Assembly: GCA_018296165.2 (NCBI GenBank)
Contig: JACKQL020000277.1
Span: forward strand, 1-18,738
DNA: 18,738 nt
Direction of reading: 5' to 3'
DNA from: Termitomyces sp. T153
Taxonomy: Eukaryota > Basidiomycota > Agaricomycetes > Agaricales > Lyophyllaceae
Part shown: positions 1 to 8,159 of the stretch, one piece after another
Numbering within the stretch: the first letter of the stretch is position 1
How the letters are laid out: every line of letters starts with the position of its first letter
The notes under the pieces: generated by a model
Told to the model about the DNA's origin: nothing
What the model saw: only the letters and a program-made list of their open reading frames with translations
Database searches by the model: none
Program-made: the position numbers and the translations under genes

Positions 1-1037
1 TCATCCTCAGAAGGTATATCATTCTGAGGACCTAAATCATTGAAATCCTCTTCCAGATCAGCTTCATGTTGCTGTTCCCAGCCTTGAAAAATCCTTTGAG
101 CCATAACTGCATTCAAAGGCCTATGTTCAGGATTCAGATCAATATGCTGTTAGACTTTGTTAGTCCCAGTAACATATTCAAGTTGTCCTTGACTGACCTC
201 TTCTTCTTCCTCCCTCAACCTTTCCTGGCTCAGAATAGCCAATGCCTGTTGCCTCTCCTGATCTTGTCTCAGCCTTTGTTGCTCTTGCAACACTGCTAGT
301 ACCTCTTGTTGTTGCCTCTCCTGCTCTGTAGCCATAGCAATATGCCTTAGCCTTTGTTGCTCTTGCAAGATTGCCAGTGCCTGCTCTTGTTGCCTCTGTC
401 TCAGCCTTTGTTGCTCTTCCAACAGTGCTTGGGGAGCAAGTGGAGCTGGTACCATTATAAGCTCTGGTAAGAGAGGATTTCTGACCCTTCTATGTACAGG
501 AGCAGGCAACAGTGGCACCATTCTAGATAAGGGATTCTGTAAAGGAGCATCCCAACCTTCTGGCAAAACTGTTTCTGGAATGACCATAGCAGCTTGAGCA
601 ACAGCAGACTGATTGAGTCTATTGCCTCCTCTCTGTACAGGAGGAGGTAGAGGTGGCACCACTCTAGGTATGGGATTCTGCAAAGGAGCATCCCACCCTT
701 CAGGCAAAACAGTTTCTGGAATGGCCATAAAAAATGGATCAGCAGCAGCAGCTGCCTGCCTAATAGGTCTTCCCAAAGAGCCAGAAGCAGTGGCTATAGG
801 TCTCAAACCCCCAGTTCCCATAGATTGATTGATACCCCCAGGCCCCAATTGAAGTGGTGGGACAACCACAGTATTGATCTGTTCCAAAGATCTATTGTTT
901 CTATTTGCTCGACGATTGTCAGGATCTGTCATTTGTAACTGTTCAAGTCTCCTTTGATTCCTAGCTTGTTGCCTTTGGCTTTCAGGAGTAGTAGGTGGTT
1001 GCCTATAACATCCATTGTTAAGCAATTTAACAGTCAA
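1..1037 (-). pseudogene. Q/E-rich reading frame, possible N-terminal part of a Helitron-type protein, leaves left edge
   Basis: An open frame runs leftwards from about 1037 to an in-frame TAA at 150-152. The same frame then continues without another stop to the window edge, ending in acidic text (LEEDFNDLG, QNDIPSED), so the TAA looks like a single nonsense change (CAA to TAA fits C-to-T decay). The protein has a basic N-terminus (RQQARNQRRLEQL), a Pro-rich middle with a 47-residue duplication containing IPETVLPEGWDAPLQNP, and a long Q/E/R heptad-like stretch likely to form a coiled coil. The start is uncertain: 1037 is a TTG, and a TAA lies just upstream in frame. A possible splice acceptor (TTATAG, with CTTAAC before it) near 1004 suggests an upstream exon. 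I do not recognise a catalytic domain. Assignment to a Helitron rests only on position next to Helitron-like helicase DNA and the terminal modules. Confidence 0.45.
487..770 (-). repeat. 141-bp in-frame duplication inside the Q/E-rich frame
   Basis: Two adjacent copies, with anchor TGTACAGG at 493 and 634 on the + strand, encode two near-identical 47-residue blocks (each with PETVLPEGWDAPLQNP followed by a Pro-rich tail). The spacing is a multiple of three, so the frame is kept. This implies the duplication arose while the frame was still under coding constraint. Confidence 0.75.
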
Positions 1038-1436
1038 AAACCATTAAAATTGACTTGCATGATGAGATATTTAATATATCAATAGCTCAATGTGGTTAAG
1101 GAGTTACTAATAAGCTTGTTAGTCAACATCAATCAATCAATAGATGTGACGAAACATACTTTGTCGTGTGGCCTCCTTTCCACAACCTCGGAAATGCCCA
1201 TTGTTTGGTCATATTGTGTCAAAAAACGCGCGAGGCGTGAAAAACAGTGTCCACTAAATCGCGTTTGGCCTTTTTCATCCCTGCAGACTAATTGGCACCT
1301 TTTACACATAGTCAAAAGATAGTATATATGTATTAAAGCTGTCTACTGCATTTGTTTTGGTAAAAAACTTATCCGAAGAGCGTAAAAACAGCCAAATCTG
1401 ATTGTATTACCATAAAAGGGTTGAAACTTGTCAGCA
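1038..1436. other. Non-coding leader-like stretch left of the palindrome
   Basis: No convincing gene. The part from about 1293 (GGCACCTTTTACACATAGTC) onward is homologous to about 3815 onward on the same strand, so it belongs to the duplicated module described at 1437-2233 and 3936-4275. Between 1200 and 1292 the two copies diverge or are unrelated. Short frames here are not supported as genes. Confidence 0.5.
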
Positions 1437-1454
1437 TTTGTCAGCGCTGACAAA
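1437..1454. repeat. 18-bp perfect palindrome, module copy 1
   Basis: TTTGTCAGCGCTGACAAA is identical to its reverse complement. The half-site GTCAGC occurs again on both sides (TTGTCAGCATTTG just before, TTAGTCAGCAG just after), giving a cluster of GTCAGC words. The second module has the same palindrome with one central C-to-T change (3936-3953). Confidence 0.9.
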
Positions 1455-1486
1455 TTTTAGTCAGCAGAAAAGTCGTCGCATAGGAC

Positions 1487-1524
1487 GAGCTACGCCCCGT
1501 GCCTTCGGCACGGGCCTGTAGCTC
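1487..1524. repeat. Strong stem-loop, module copy 1
   Basis: The arms GAGCTAC...GTAGCTC enclose a second stem CCCGTGCC/GGCACGGG with a TTC loop, interrupted only by a small internal mismatch. It lies directly before the minisatellite. The copy at 4035-4072 keeps the outer arms but has lost part of the inner stem. Helitrons carry a hairpin near one end, but I could not find a clean CTRR terminus, so this is only consistent with a Helitron end. Confidence 0.8.
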
Positions 1525-1526
1525 TT

Positions 1527-2233
1527 GCTTCATCCCAGACCCAACCTCACTTCGTTCGGTTAGGTCCTCGATATTCTACTCAATGCTTCATCCCAAACCC
1601 AACCTCACTTCGTTCGGTTAGGTCCTTGTATATCAAACTTAATGCTTCATCCCAGACCCAACCTCACTTCGTTCGGTTAGGTCTTTGTATTTCAAACTTA
1701 ATGCTCATTCCCAGACCCAACCTCACTGCGTTCGGTTAGGTCCTTGTATTTCAAACTTAATGCTTCATCCCAGACCCAACCTCACTTTGTTCGGTTAGGT
1801 CTTTGTATTTCAAACTCAATGCTAATTTCCAGACCCAACCTCACTTTGTTTGGTTAGGTCCTTGTATTTCAAACTTAATGCTTCATCCCAGACCCAACCT
1901 CACTTTGTTCGGTTAGGTCTTTGTATTTCAAACTTAATGCTCATTCCCAGACCCAACCTCACTTTGTTTGGTTAGGTCCTTGTATTTCAAACTTAATGCT
2001 TCATCCCAGACCCAACCTCACTTTGTTCGGTTAGGTCTTTGTATTTCAAACTCAATGCTAATTTCCAGACCCAACCTCACTTTGTTTGGTTAGGTCCTTG
2101 TATTTCAAACTTAATGCTTCATCCCAGACCCAACCTCACTTTGTTCGGTTAGGTCTTTGTATTTCAAACTCAATGCTAATTTCCAGACCCAACCTCACTT
2201 CGTTCAGTTAGGTCTTTGTATTTTGTTGACCAA
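1527..2233. repeat. Minisatellite, 12 units of 59 bp
   Basis: Units begin at 1527, 1585, 1644, 1703, 1762, 1821, 1880, 1939, 1998, 2057, 2116 and 2175, each starting GCTTCATCCC or a variant. Each contains imperfect inverted arms GACCCAACC / GGTTAGGTC around CTCACTTCGTTC. From unit 3 two unit types alternate: GCTTCATCCC...GGTCTTTG and GCTAATTTCC or GCTCATTCCC...GGTCCTTG. This gives a higher-order pattern. Left units keep CTTCGTTCGG, while later units read CTTTGTTCGG or CTTTGTTTGG, as expected from C-to-T loss of CpG. The last unit runs into unrelated sequence (TTTTGTTGACC). Confidence 0.93.
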
Positions 2234-2545
2234 GTGTTGCTTTTCTCTTACAATTCAATACACTGAGATTTCATCTATAAACCAATCATGTATCTATATT
2301 ACATTATGAACAAAATACTACAATGTCCACTGGTATATATTAGAGATGCTGAAAATTAAATTATAAAAGTTAGTACTAACCAACCAATTATTTAAACTGT
2401 CACACTTACATTTGTAAACCATTAAGAATATCTATACTACATAGTCCAGCTATAGACATTAGGTGCTGAAGTTCATAGAAGTTAGCAATTTTTTGCTTGA
2501 ATCCAACAAAACTCACACTTACATTTGTAAACCATTCAAGATTTC
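2234..2545. other. AT-rich non-coding stretch after helicase remnant, with a 113-bp-spaced duplication
   Basis: No gene seen. On the minus strand this is the 3' side of the helicase remnant. A 24-bp stretch (TTACATTTGTAAACC and flanks) occurs identically at 2400-2423 and 2513-2536. Around it the sequence is weakly repeated too (CAGCACCTAATG and CAGCATCTCTAAT, each followed by a TGTAGTAT-type end). It reads as a diverged tandem duplication of the last exon/intron boundary of the helicase gene: each copy has ACAAAT followed by GTAAGTGTGA, a good donor, and a later CAG acceptor. Confidence 0.55.
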
Positions 2546-3637
2546 CTAATAGACAATATTTGCAGTCTTTCTTGATGTGTTTTCTGGGTCCAAGATGACT
2601 TTGATACGATCTCCTGATGTGCACCGTGAGAGTGCAACATAAAGTTGGCCATGTGAAAAAACTCCTAATCGAAGGTCCAATCCAACATGCTTGACTGATT
2701 GACCCTGAGACTTGTTGATTGTCATAGCAAAGGCCAATCGAACTGGGAATTGTCTCCTGCACAATGGAATTGGCAAATCTTCTTCAGACACATCCATGTT
2801 GATTCTTGAAATCAAAACAATTGATCCTGCAAACTTGGCATCTCCACTGATGATCCTACATCTGAGAACTCTGGTGCTGATGTGAGTGACAATCATTCTT
2901 GTCCCATTGCAAAGTCCTTTGGTTGTATCAAGATTCCTGAGCAGCATGACAGGAACACCAATCTTCAGAGCCAATTTAGCCAAAGGCAAACTGCTGGCTC
3001 TGAGAGAGTTGAGGTATTCCATTGGATACAATCCAAGGCCATTAGGATTCCCATCATCAGATATAATAGAGTCTGCACTCTGCAAGATTTTCTCTTCTCT
3101 TGGACATTTCTGCAGAACTTCAGAGTTGATATCCTCTACATCAGAGTTCTTGCCAGAAAGGATGGAATGGTCCAGGTAATACTGATCATCTTGATGGTGA
3201 TCAATATGAGGATAAGTGGAAGAGATCAATCCAGTGACAGAATTGTCATCACAGATCATGGTTTCTGGAAGTTGTACTGTTTCTCCAGGCCCAAGGTTTT
3301 TTCCAGCACCAACATCCAATAACCAAGCTGCATGAGCAATGTTATCAGGAGTCTGATCCAATCTCATGTTTTGAACCAAGTAGTGGACTTGAATCTGATC
3401 CCAAAGTCTTCCCCTTTTGAGTGAAGCAGCAATTATCTGCTGCCTGAGTCCTCGTTGAATAACTGGGAGAGTTTGCTAAAAATCTCCCCCAAACACTACA
3501 GTCACTCCACCAAAAGGAACATCTTTCTCCAGGATGTCTCTGAACCCTTGATCCACAGAGTCAATGGCATTTTTGTGTTGCATTGGGACTTCATCCCAGA
3601 TGACAACTTTGGTCTGGAGTAAGAGTTGAGACAATTG
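2546..3637 (-). pseudogene. Pif1-type (Helitron) DNA helicase, C-terminal half, broken
   Basis: Reading leftwards, the frame has helicase motif II (VVIWDEVPMQHKNAID), motif III (GGVTVVFGGDF, stop, QTLPVI), the Helitron/Pif1 stretch GVPVMLLRNLD...LCNGTRM, the RRQFPVR block, motif V (AFAMTINKSQGQS) and motif VI (GQLYVALSR). It ends NIVY-stop-EILNGLQM. The Walker A motif and all earlier domains (Rep, helicase N-terminus) are missing: recognisable protein starts abruptly near 3637 at SQLLLQTKVV and joins unrelated AT-rich DNA. Two in-frame TAGs (3476-3478 and 2546-2548) sit where relatives have Q or K, fitting C-to-T decay of CAG. In an intact element this domain unwinds DNA for rolling-circle transposition. 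Here it is a remnant. Confidence 0.85.
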
Positions 3638-3935
3638 AGTTCATCTTTTGATATTTTTTGATAATAAATTCATTGTTCTGAACTTTTTTTGATAAGAAAT
3701 ACATGCATGGGACATGTTCCTTTCTCAAAAAACAGCTAGAAGTGTTCCACACATAGGTAATTCCCAAAAAAAGCTGAAAATAGTGAAACATTGCCTGAAA
3801 TATCAAGTCTGGCACCTTTCACACATAGTCAAAAGATGTATTAAAGTTGTCTACTGTATTTTTTTTTTTGGAAAAAATGCATCTGAAGAGCAGCAAAACA
3901 GCCTGTTACCATAAAAGGGTTGAAATTTGTCAGCA
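3638..3935. other. AT-rich junction region between helicase remnant and module copy 2
   Basis: No gene found. It is A/T-rich with repeated TTTTTTGATAA-like words at about 3650-3700. From about 3815 rightward it is homologous to 1293 onward (GGCACCTTTCACACATAGTC). Between 3638 and 3814 I see nothing recognisable. The helicase remnant is joined directly to this DNA, which looks like an internal deletion of the parent element. Confidence 0.45.
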
Positions 3936-3953
3936 TTTGTCAGTGCTGACAAA
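3936..3953. repeat. Palindrome, module copy 2 (one mismatch)
   Basis: TTTGTCAGTGCTGACAAA differs from the perfect palindrome at 1437-1454 by one C-to-T change in the central CpG. It is again flanked by GTCAGCATTTG and TTAGTCAGCAC. Confidence 0.88.
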
Positions 3954-4034
3954 TTTTAGTCAGCACAGTCCAAAGTCGTCGCATATAATGGGCGCACAGC
4001 CACTTTCCCAGGAGTCGTCCCATATATTATAGAT

Positions 4035-4072
4035 GAGCTATGCCCCGTGCCAAAGGCACCGGCCTGTAGCTC
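4035..4072. repeat. Stem-loop, module copy 2 (decayed)
   Basis: GAGCTATGCCCCGTGCC...GGCACC...GTAGCTC corresponds position by position to the hairpin at 1487-1524. The outer GAGCTA / TAGCTC arms are intact, while the inner stem has lost two pairs and the loop reads AAA. Confidence 0.8.
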
Positions 4073-4074
4073 TT

Positions 4075-4275
4075 GCTCAATCCCAGACCCAACCTCACTT
4101 TATTCGGTTAGGTTTTTGTATTTCAAACTGAATGCTAAGTCCCAGACCCAACCTCACTTCATTTGGTTAGGTTTTTATATTTTGTCAACTCAATGCTAAG
4201 TCCCAGACCCAATCTTACTTCATTCAGTTAGGTCTTTGTATTTTGTCAACTCAATGCTAAGTCCCAGATCCAACC
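4075..4275. repeat. Minisatellite copy 2, 3.3 units, cut by an LTR
   Basis: Three units (starting GCTCAATCCC at 4075, then GCTAAGTCCC twice) and part of a fourth match the 59-bp repeat of 1527-2233. Two of these units are 61 bp because of TTTTGTCAAC. The fourth unit stops after CCAGATCCAACC, exactly where the B-family LTR begins (TGTCAGG, 4276). The LTR therefore landed inside this array. Confidence 0.88.
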
Positions 4276-5267
4276 TGTCAGGTTCTGCTGACAACAGGGG
4301 CTCAGCTATACTGGCAAATCCTTACTAGGTGGACGTGATGCCCTGCACTTATAACCTAGCATCCTGGGGTTGGTGCAGAGTGAAGGGACTTGCAAAAGGG
4401 AGCTAGGAGAAGCAGTCCAAGCAAGTCTGGAATGGTCCAGAGGAGTCTAAGACCAAGTATATTAGACATCAAACCTGGGCAGGCATCAGGAACAAGTTTG
4501 TGGGCATGCAAATAGACTGTGGGGTAAGCAGAGACTTTGCAGCTAATGGGGGTGGAGCCAGAGTTTGAAGGGGGATCACCAAGGCTTGATGGGTTCTGGG
4601 GCCAAGTGAGGAGTGAGGTCTGGAGTTGTCATAAGAATGTTTGGGTCATAGTGTGTGTGCAGAGTTCATGCTGATGTTGGAGAAGAAAGGAACTTAAGGA
4701 AACAAAGGAAATATACACAGTCAAGATGAGATGGAGACAAGGTGAGACGAGACAGAGGAAAGAAATTGATTCAAAACTAAAAATGGAAACAGAGATGAGA
4801 CAAAAGACAAGACATAGGAAACTAGTAAATGCAATATCAAGACTAAAGTACCAGGGGTTACTCTATGACTTATATACTTACTACTGGGTGGCTCCGGAGG
4901 ACAGAAGATATGGCAGTGGGGCTTGACAGAGCTGCGCAGAGTTGACAGGTGTCAGTTGCAATCATGGAGTGGGCCGCGGTGACATTCTGATGGGATCAGC
5001 TGGAAAGTGGGTCGCTCTGGGGTCATCAGGTGCTCCTCAGCAGGTTGGGAGAATTAGGGTGGGGGGTCAGGATTGTGTGACATGGTCAGGAGCAGTCAAC
5101 GGCTATGGAGAAGGCATCAAAATTGATTAGAAAGCTGTTGGGGTTTGCTGAGGAAGTATCAGAGTTATCCGGAATGGGTGTGGAGGGTGGATGAGGGTTG
5201 GGGGAGTTTGGCAGAGCATTGGGGAGGACTGGAAATGATGCTAGGGTCTAGGGAGTGGGTCATGACA
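4276..5267 (-). mobile_element. LTR of Ty3-like element B, left copy, 992 bp, decayed, reverse orientation
   Basis: It is bounded by TGTCA at 4276 and TGACA at 5263-5267, the inverted ends expected of an LTR. Its right part, from about 4598, aligns with 17912-18730 (shared CAATATCAAGACTA, GACTTATATACT, GGGCTTG.C.GAGCT, TTGATGGGATCA) at roughly 70-75% by eye. On the minus strand it contains TATATAAG (4869-4876), a good TATA box, and the adjoining polypurine tract lies at its upstream end. It is therefore the 3' LTR of an element pointing left. It is CpG-poor relative to the right copy, with CG replaced by CA or TG. Two small reading frames inside it (4726-5130) are not supported as genes. Confidence 0.8.
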
Positions 5268-5280
5268 TCACCCCCCCTTC
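5268..5280 (-). other. Polypurine tract of element B
   Basis: On the minus strand GAAGGGGGGGTGA directly precedes TGTCATGACCC, the start of the B LTR. This is the normal place and composition for the plus-strand primer of an LTR retrotransposon, and it fixes this LTR as the 3' one. Confidence 0.75.
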
Positions 5281-5299
5281 AGCGTTGAGACTCTTGAGA

Positions 5300-6754
5300 C
5301 ACAGGGCACAGTTTAGGGATCAGCAGGGCATGGGAATTGAAGTTGAGCAATATTGATCAGACTATAGTAGTGGCGGCGGTGTGGGGAATGAAGTCAAAGC
5401 ATGGCCGCTGCTCATCAGGGGGTTCCTCCCAAGTTGTTAAAAAGGATCAGACATACTCTGGAGTTCCCAAACTTTCCCAATGTCGTCTTTGGCATACTCT
5501 CCAGCAGTGTCTCCATCCCCCTTGGCATATACCTCAATTTCTTCCTCTGAGGATTCTGAGGGTCAGTGGGACTGTAGGCAGGTCTAGGCAATGTACCATA
5601 GTTGTAAGTGCCATCCCTTACTTGTTGTGGCCAGAGTGCTGATTAAGTCCTGTCAGAATTGTCAGCAGCGGTGGCAGGCCCCTTGGGGCTTTTGTTGGGG
5701 GAGGCCCCAGTGCAGTCGGCAGCAGAAGTGGTCCCTACTTCTCATTCCAGGCCTGGTATTGGCCTCAGGGTGGCCCGCCCCATCCTTATGGGATTGAGAG
5801 TTGCGCAGGCAGATGTGACACTGGAGCACTTTGCAGAGGCTGCAGGGCAGGCAAGGGGTCCCCCAATATTAGAGTGGTGTTAGGTGGTGGCCCTGGTGCA
5901 TCATTGGCATGTCTCTTCCTTATTGAGCTAACCCATGTCTCTAGTGCGCATCCTATACCTAGCAGAGTGAACAGTGTGAGTTTGAGGAGCCCATGCTGGG
6001 AGTGCGGCAGGACATGTCAGTGTGTCTCCCATGTTGCTCATGGCATGAGAAGTGCTCTGTCACTCTGAGTTGGCGTGCCGCTTGCATTGCAGCAGAGCAG
6101 GGGTGGGACCATGAGTGGGTTGTCATGCAGTTGGAGGAGGGTCAGAGGGGTAGGGTGTCAGGGTGGGGTTCCAGAGTAGAGAGGGGAGTTGGCATGGGGT
6201 GGCCCCCAATGAAAGTTGGGCCCTGGCAGCACATGACAAGGGTAAGCAGAGAGCATCCTCCTCACCAGAGGCAGGGCCTAACAAGTGGGCATGGGGGGAG
6301 CTGGCGATGGTGGGCCCTCCGGGTCTCACAGTGTATTCCCCAATTTCTGGAGCTTTGGTCAAGCAGTCTGTGAGAGGGTCATGGTTGGCTGCCGAGGCTT
6401 TCCTGCAGTATTAGGTGGAGGAGTTGGAGCGGTTGTTGGCCACACTCAGGGAGGAAGCTCATAGAATGGGGGAGGAGAGGGACATGTTTCAGAAGGAGCT
6501 AGATGGGGTTCAGAGAGAGTGGGACTTGGTGTGTAGGGATAAGGACATTGCTGTGGGGACTGCCACAGAATGATTGTCACAGCTCCAAGAGCTGTGAGTG
6601 CATATGAGGCTGTTGGAGGCATGGGCAGGGATGGCAGAGCAGTGGTTGAAGGGGTTGAGGGTGCAGAGAACTCAGTGGGGGCCCAGTGCAGGGGTGACCT
6701 AAGTAATGATGGAGAGGGCATAGTGGCGGGAGGAGTGGCTTGCCAACAAGGCGG
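5300..6754 (+). pseudogene. Broken antisense accessory gene of element B (cysteine-rich segment, coiled coil), cut by element A
   Basis: No intact gene, but fragments read as protein on the + strand, antisense to element B. Around 5645-5740 one frame reads KSCQNCQQRWQ...FC...QCSRQQK, a Cys-rich patch resembling a decayed cysteine cluster. From about 6412 to the junction another frame reads as a typical coiled coil: EELERLLATLREEAHRMGEE, then ERDMFQKELDGVQREWD, and after several stops WREEWLANKA. Stops in it (TAG, TGA, TGA, TAA, TAG) fit C-to-T decay. The gene starts inside the LTR/PPT end and points inward, the same layout as the antisense gene of element A. Sequence stops at 6754 where the LTR of A begins. 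Product function unknown. Confidence 0.5.
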
Positions 6755-7803
6755 TGATGAGCCCCAGTTATCGCTGAGCACCTTTTTCGGCGGCAGCTGA
6801 CTACTTCGAATTTGACACAAGTCACAACACTCAGCGCACGGGACTTAGCCCTAAGATGGGACTGAAGCACAAGACTCTAGTGACCACGAGACTTATTGAT
6901 CACGGGGAACATCACGCGAAGCCTGGAACGTGGGCCTAGACCATCAAGGCCTAGACCCTCTTGGCGACGATTATTAGCGACCTTAGCGATCCTGGCGACA
7001 AAACGGCGTTCCTTGACTATATATGGACATATTACCAGACGCGTACCTTTTTACTATCATTCCACTTGTCGAGCTTACCAACATCCCTGAACGGTGTTCT
7101 TACTTCAGGTATTGACATCGGACTCGTTCTCTTTTTGGTTCTTATTAGCAATTAGTCGTCGCCAAGGCCTCCCCTATGACCTTTTACTTAGTTACGGACT
7201 GACGCCTGGCACGCAACCTAAACACAGTGGCAGACGCCGCCGCTAGTGGCGCTTAATTGCTTACCTTCCCTTACTATACTTCGAGAGTGTATAAATACTG
7301 CCTGTATATAGACACCCGACCATCGAATTTCATCAACACATCACCATCGTATTACTCCTCCATCTATAAGCTACTAGCTTAAAGATTCCATTCGCCTCAC
7401 CCCTTTCCCTTATCTCGTCTTCGACTTTGGGTTCGCAACAAACCTCTTCAACCTCGACCTCGACTTAGTGTGGTACCGATTACGGGTGCCTATTAGCGTT
7501 ATTTCAATTTAGTGACGCTAGCAATTGCGGCTAGCGATAAGTTTACGTTCGTCCGTCGATCTTAGTTTTACTCTTACCGCCATCTCCCTCCTTTATTCTC
7601 CCCGCCACCGTTTCAGTTTCACTGCGACTATCGTTAGCAGTAGCGATTCTTTTCGACTTCACCTCCTTGCCACCACTTTCGCTCTAGTTCTCTGGGACGG
7701 TTACTGACTCGCCCTCAATTATTAACTTCCTACTGCCAGCTATCCTATCTAGTGACAAGTGTTAGGTTTCCTGCACGGCACTAGGCGGCATAGGAGCACA
7801 TCA
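6755..7803 (+). mobile_element. 5' LTR of Ty3/Gypsy element A, 1049 bp
   Basis: It begins TGATGAGCCCC and ends GGAGCACATCA; the ends TGATG/CATCA are inverted. It matches 16863-17911 over the same length without gaps, about 45 substitutions by hand count (roughly 96% identity). About three quarters of the differences lie between 7281 and 7690, and none were seen in the last 110 bp. It carries a TATA box at 7290-7297 and a long pyrimidine-rich transcribed part after it. Short frames inside, present in both LTRs, are not supported as genes. Confidence 0.96.
7290..7297 (+). promoter_or_regulatory. TATA box of the 5' LTR promoter
   Basis: TATAAATA in a region with few other A/T runs, followed about 30-60 bp later by pyrimidine/CATC-rich sequence where transcription would start. 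It is conserved in the 3' LTR at 17398-17405 although neighbouring bases differ (GAGAGTG versus GAAAACG). Expected to drive gag-pol RNA. Confidence 0.7.
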
Positions 7804-7806
7804 TTT

Positions 7807-7824
7807 TGGAGCCCACCGCGAGGG
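7807..7824 (+). other. Primer-binding site
   Basis: Three bases after the LTR end comes TGGAGCCCACCGCGAGGG. It starts TGG, complementary to a tRNA 3' CCA end, the normal PBS position. I could not name the tRNA. AGCCC and GGGCT within it can also pair into a small hairpin. A very similar start (CATTTTGGAGCCC) recurs at 14602-14614. Confidence 0.7.
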
Positions 7825-8159
7825 CTGTTTAGAAGTTAACCATTCCGCCAGAAACAAGAGCTCACGCGAAACGTCGCTTGAAAAACCCTTTTGAACCACC
7901 CCGGTCTTCCATTTCGACCCCTCGGCATTCTTCGCCAGCAGCCCGTCCTCGACCCCTTGCCGACGAACTCGAAACCGCTAAAAACCTTCGCGACGTTAGC
8001 GAAATCCTTGCCGACTTCCCAGGCGCTCTCATTGAAAGTTTTCTCGACGCGCCGCTTTCACCGTTAACCCCAACCGACTCTATATTCTTCCCCGAAGCCC
8101 ACTCTATTCCCGTATCACCAACTATCCCCTGTCCTCCGCTAAATCCGACAACCGTTAAC

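Noticed and set aside
1527..2233. CRISPR array
   Set aside because: Regular 59-bp units, but contiguous with no unique spacers, in a eukaryotic transposon context.
2882..3322. 146-residue + frame over the helicase remnant
   Set aside because: The minus frame shows clear helicase motifs; this is its shadow.
6446..6870. Minus-strand frames of 124 and 97 residues near the left A junction
   Set aside because: They are shadows of the decayed coiled-coil gene and run across the A/B junction, which real genes would not predate.
6896..7155. Pair of 64-residue frames in the 5' LTR, also at 17004-17263
   Set aside because: They exist in both LTRs only because the LTRs are copies. They overlap each other and lie upstream of the TATA box.
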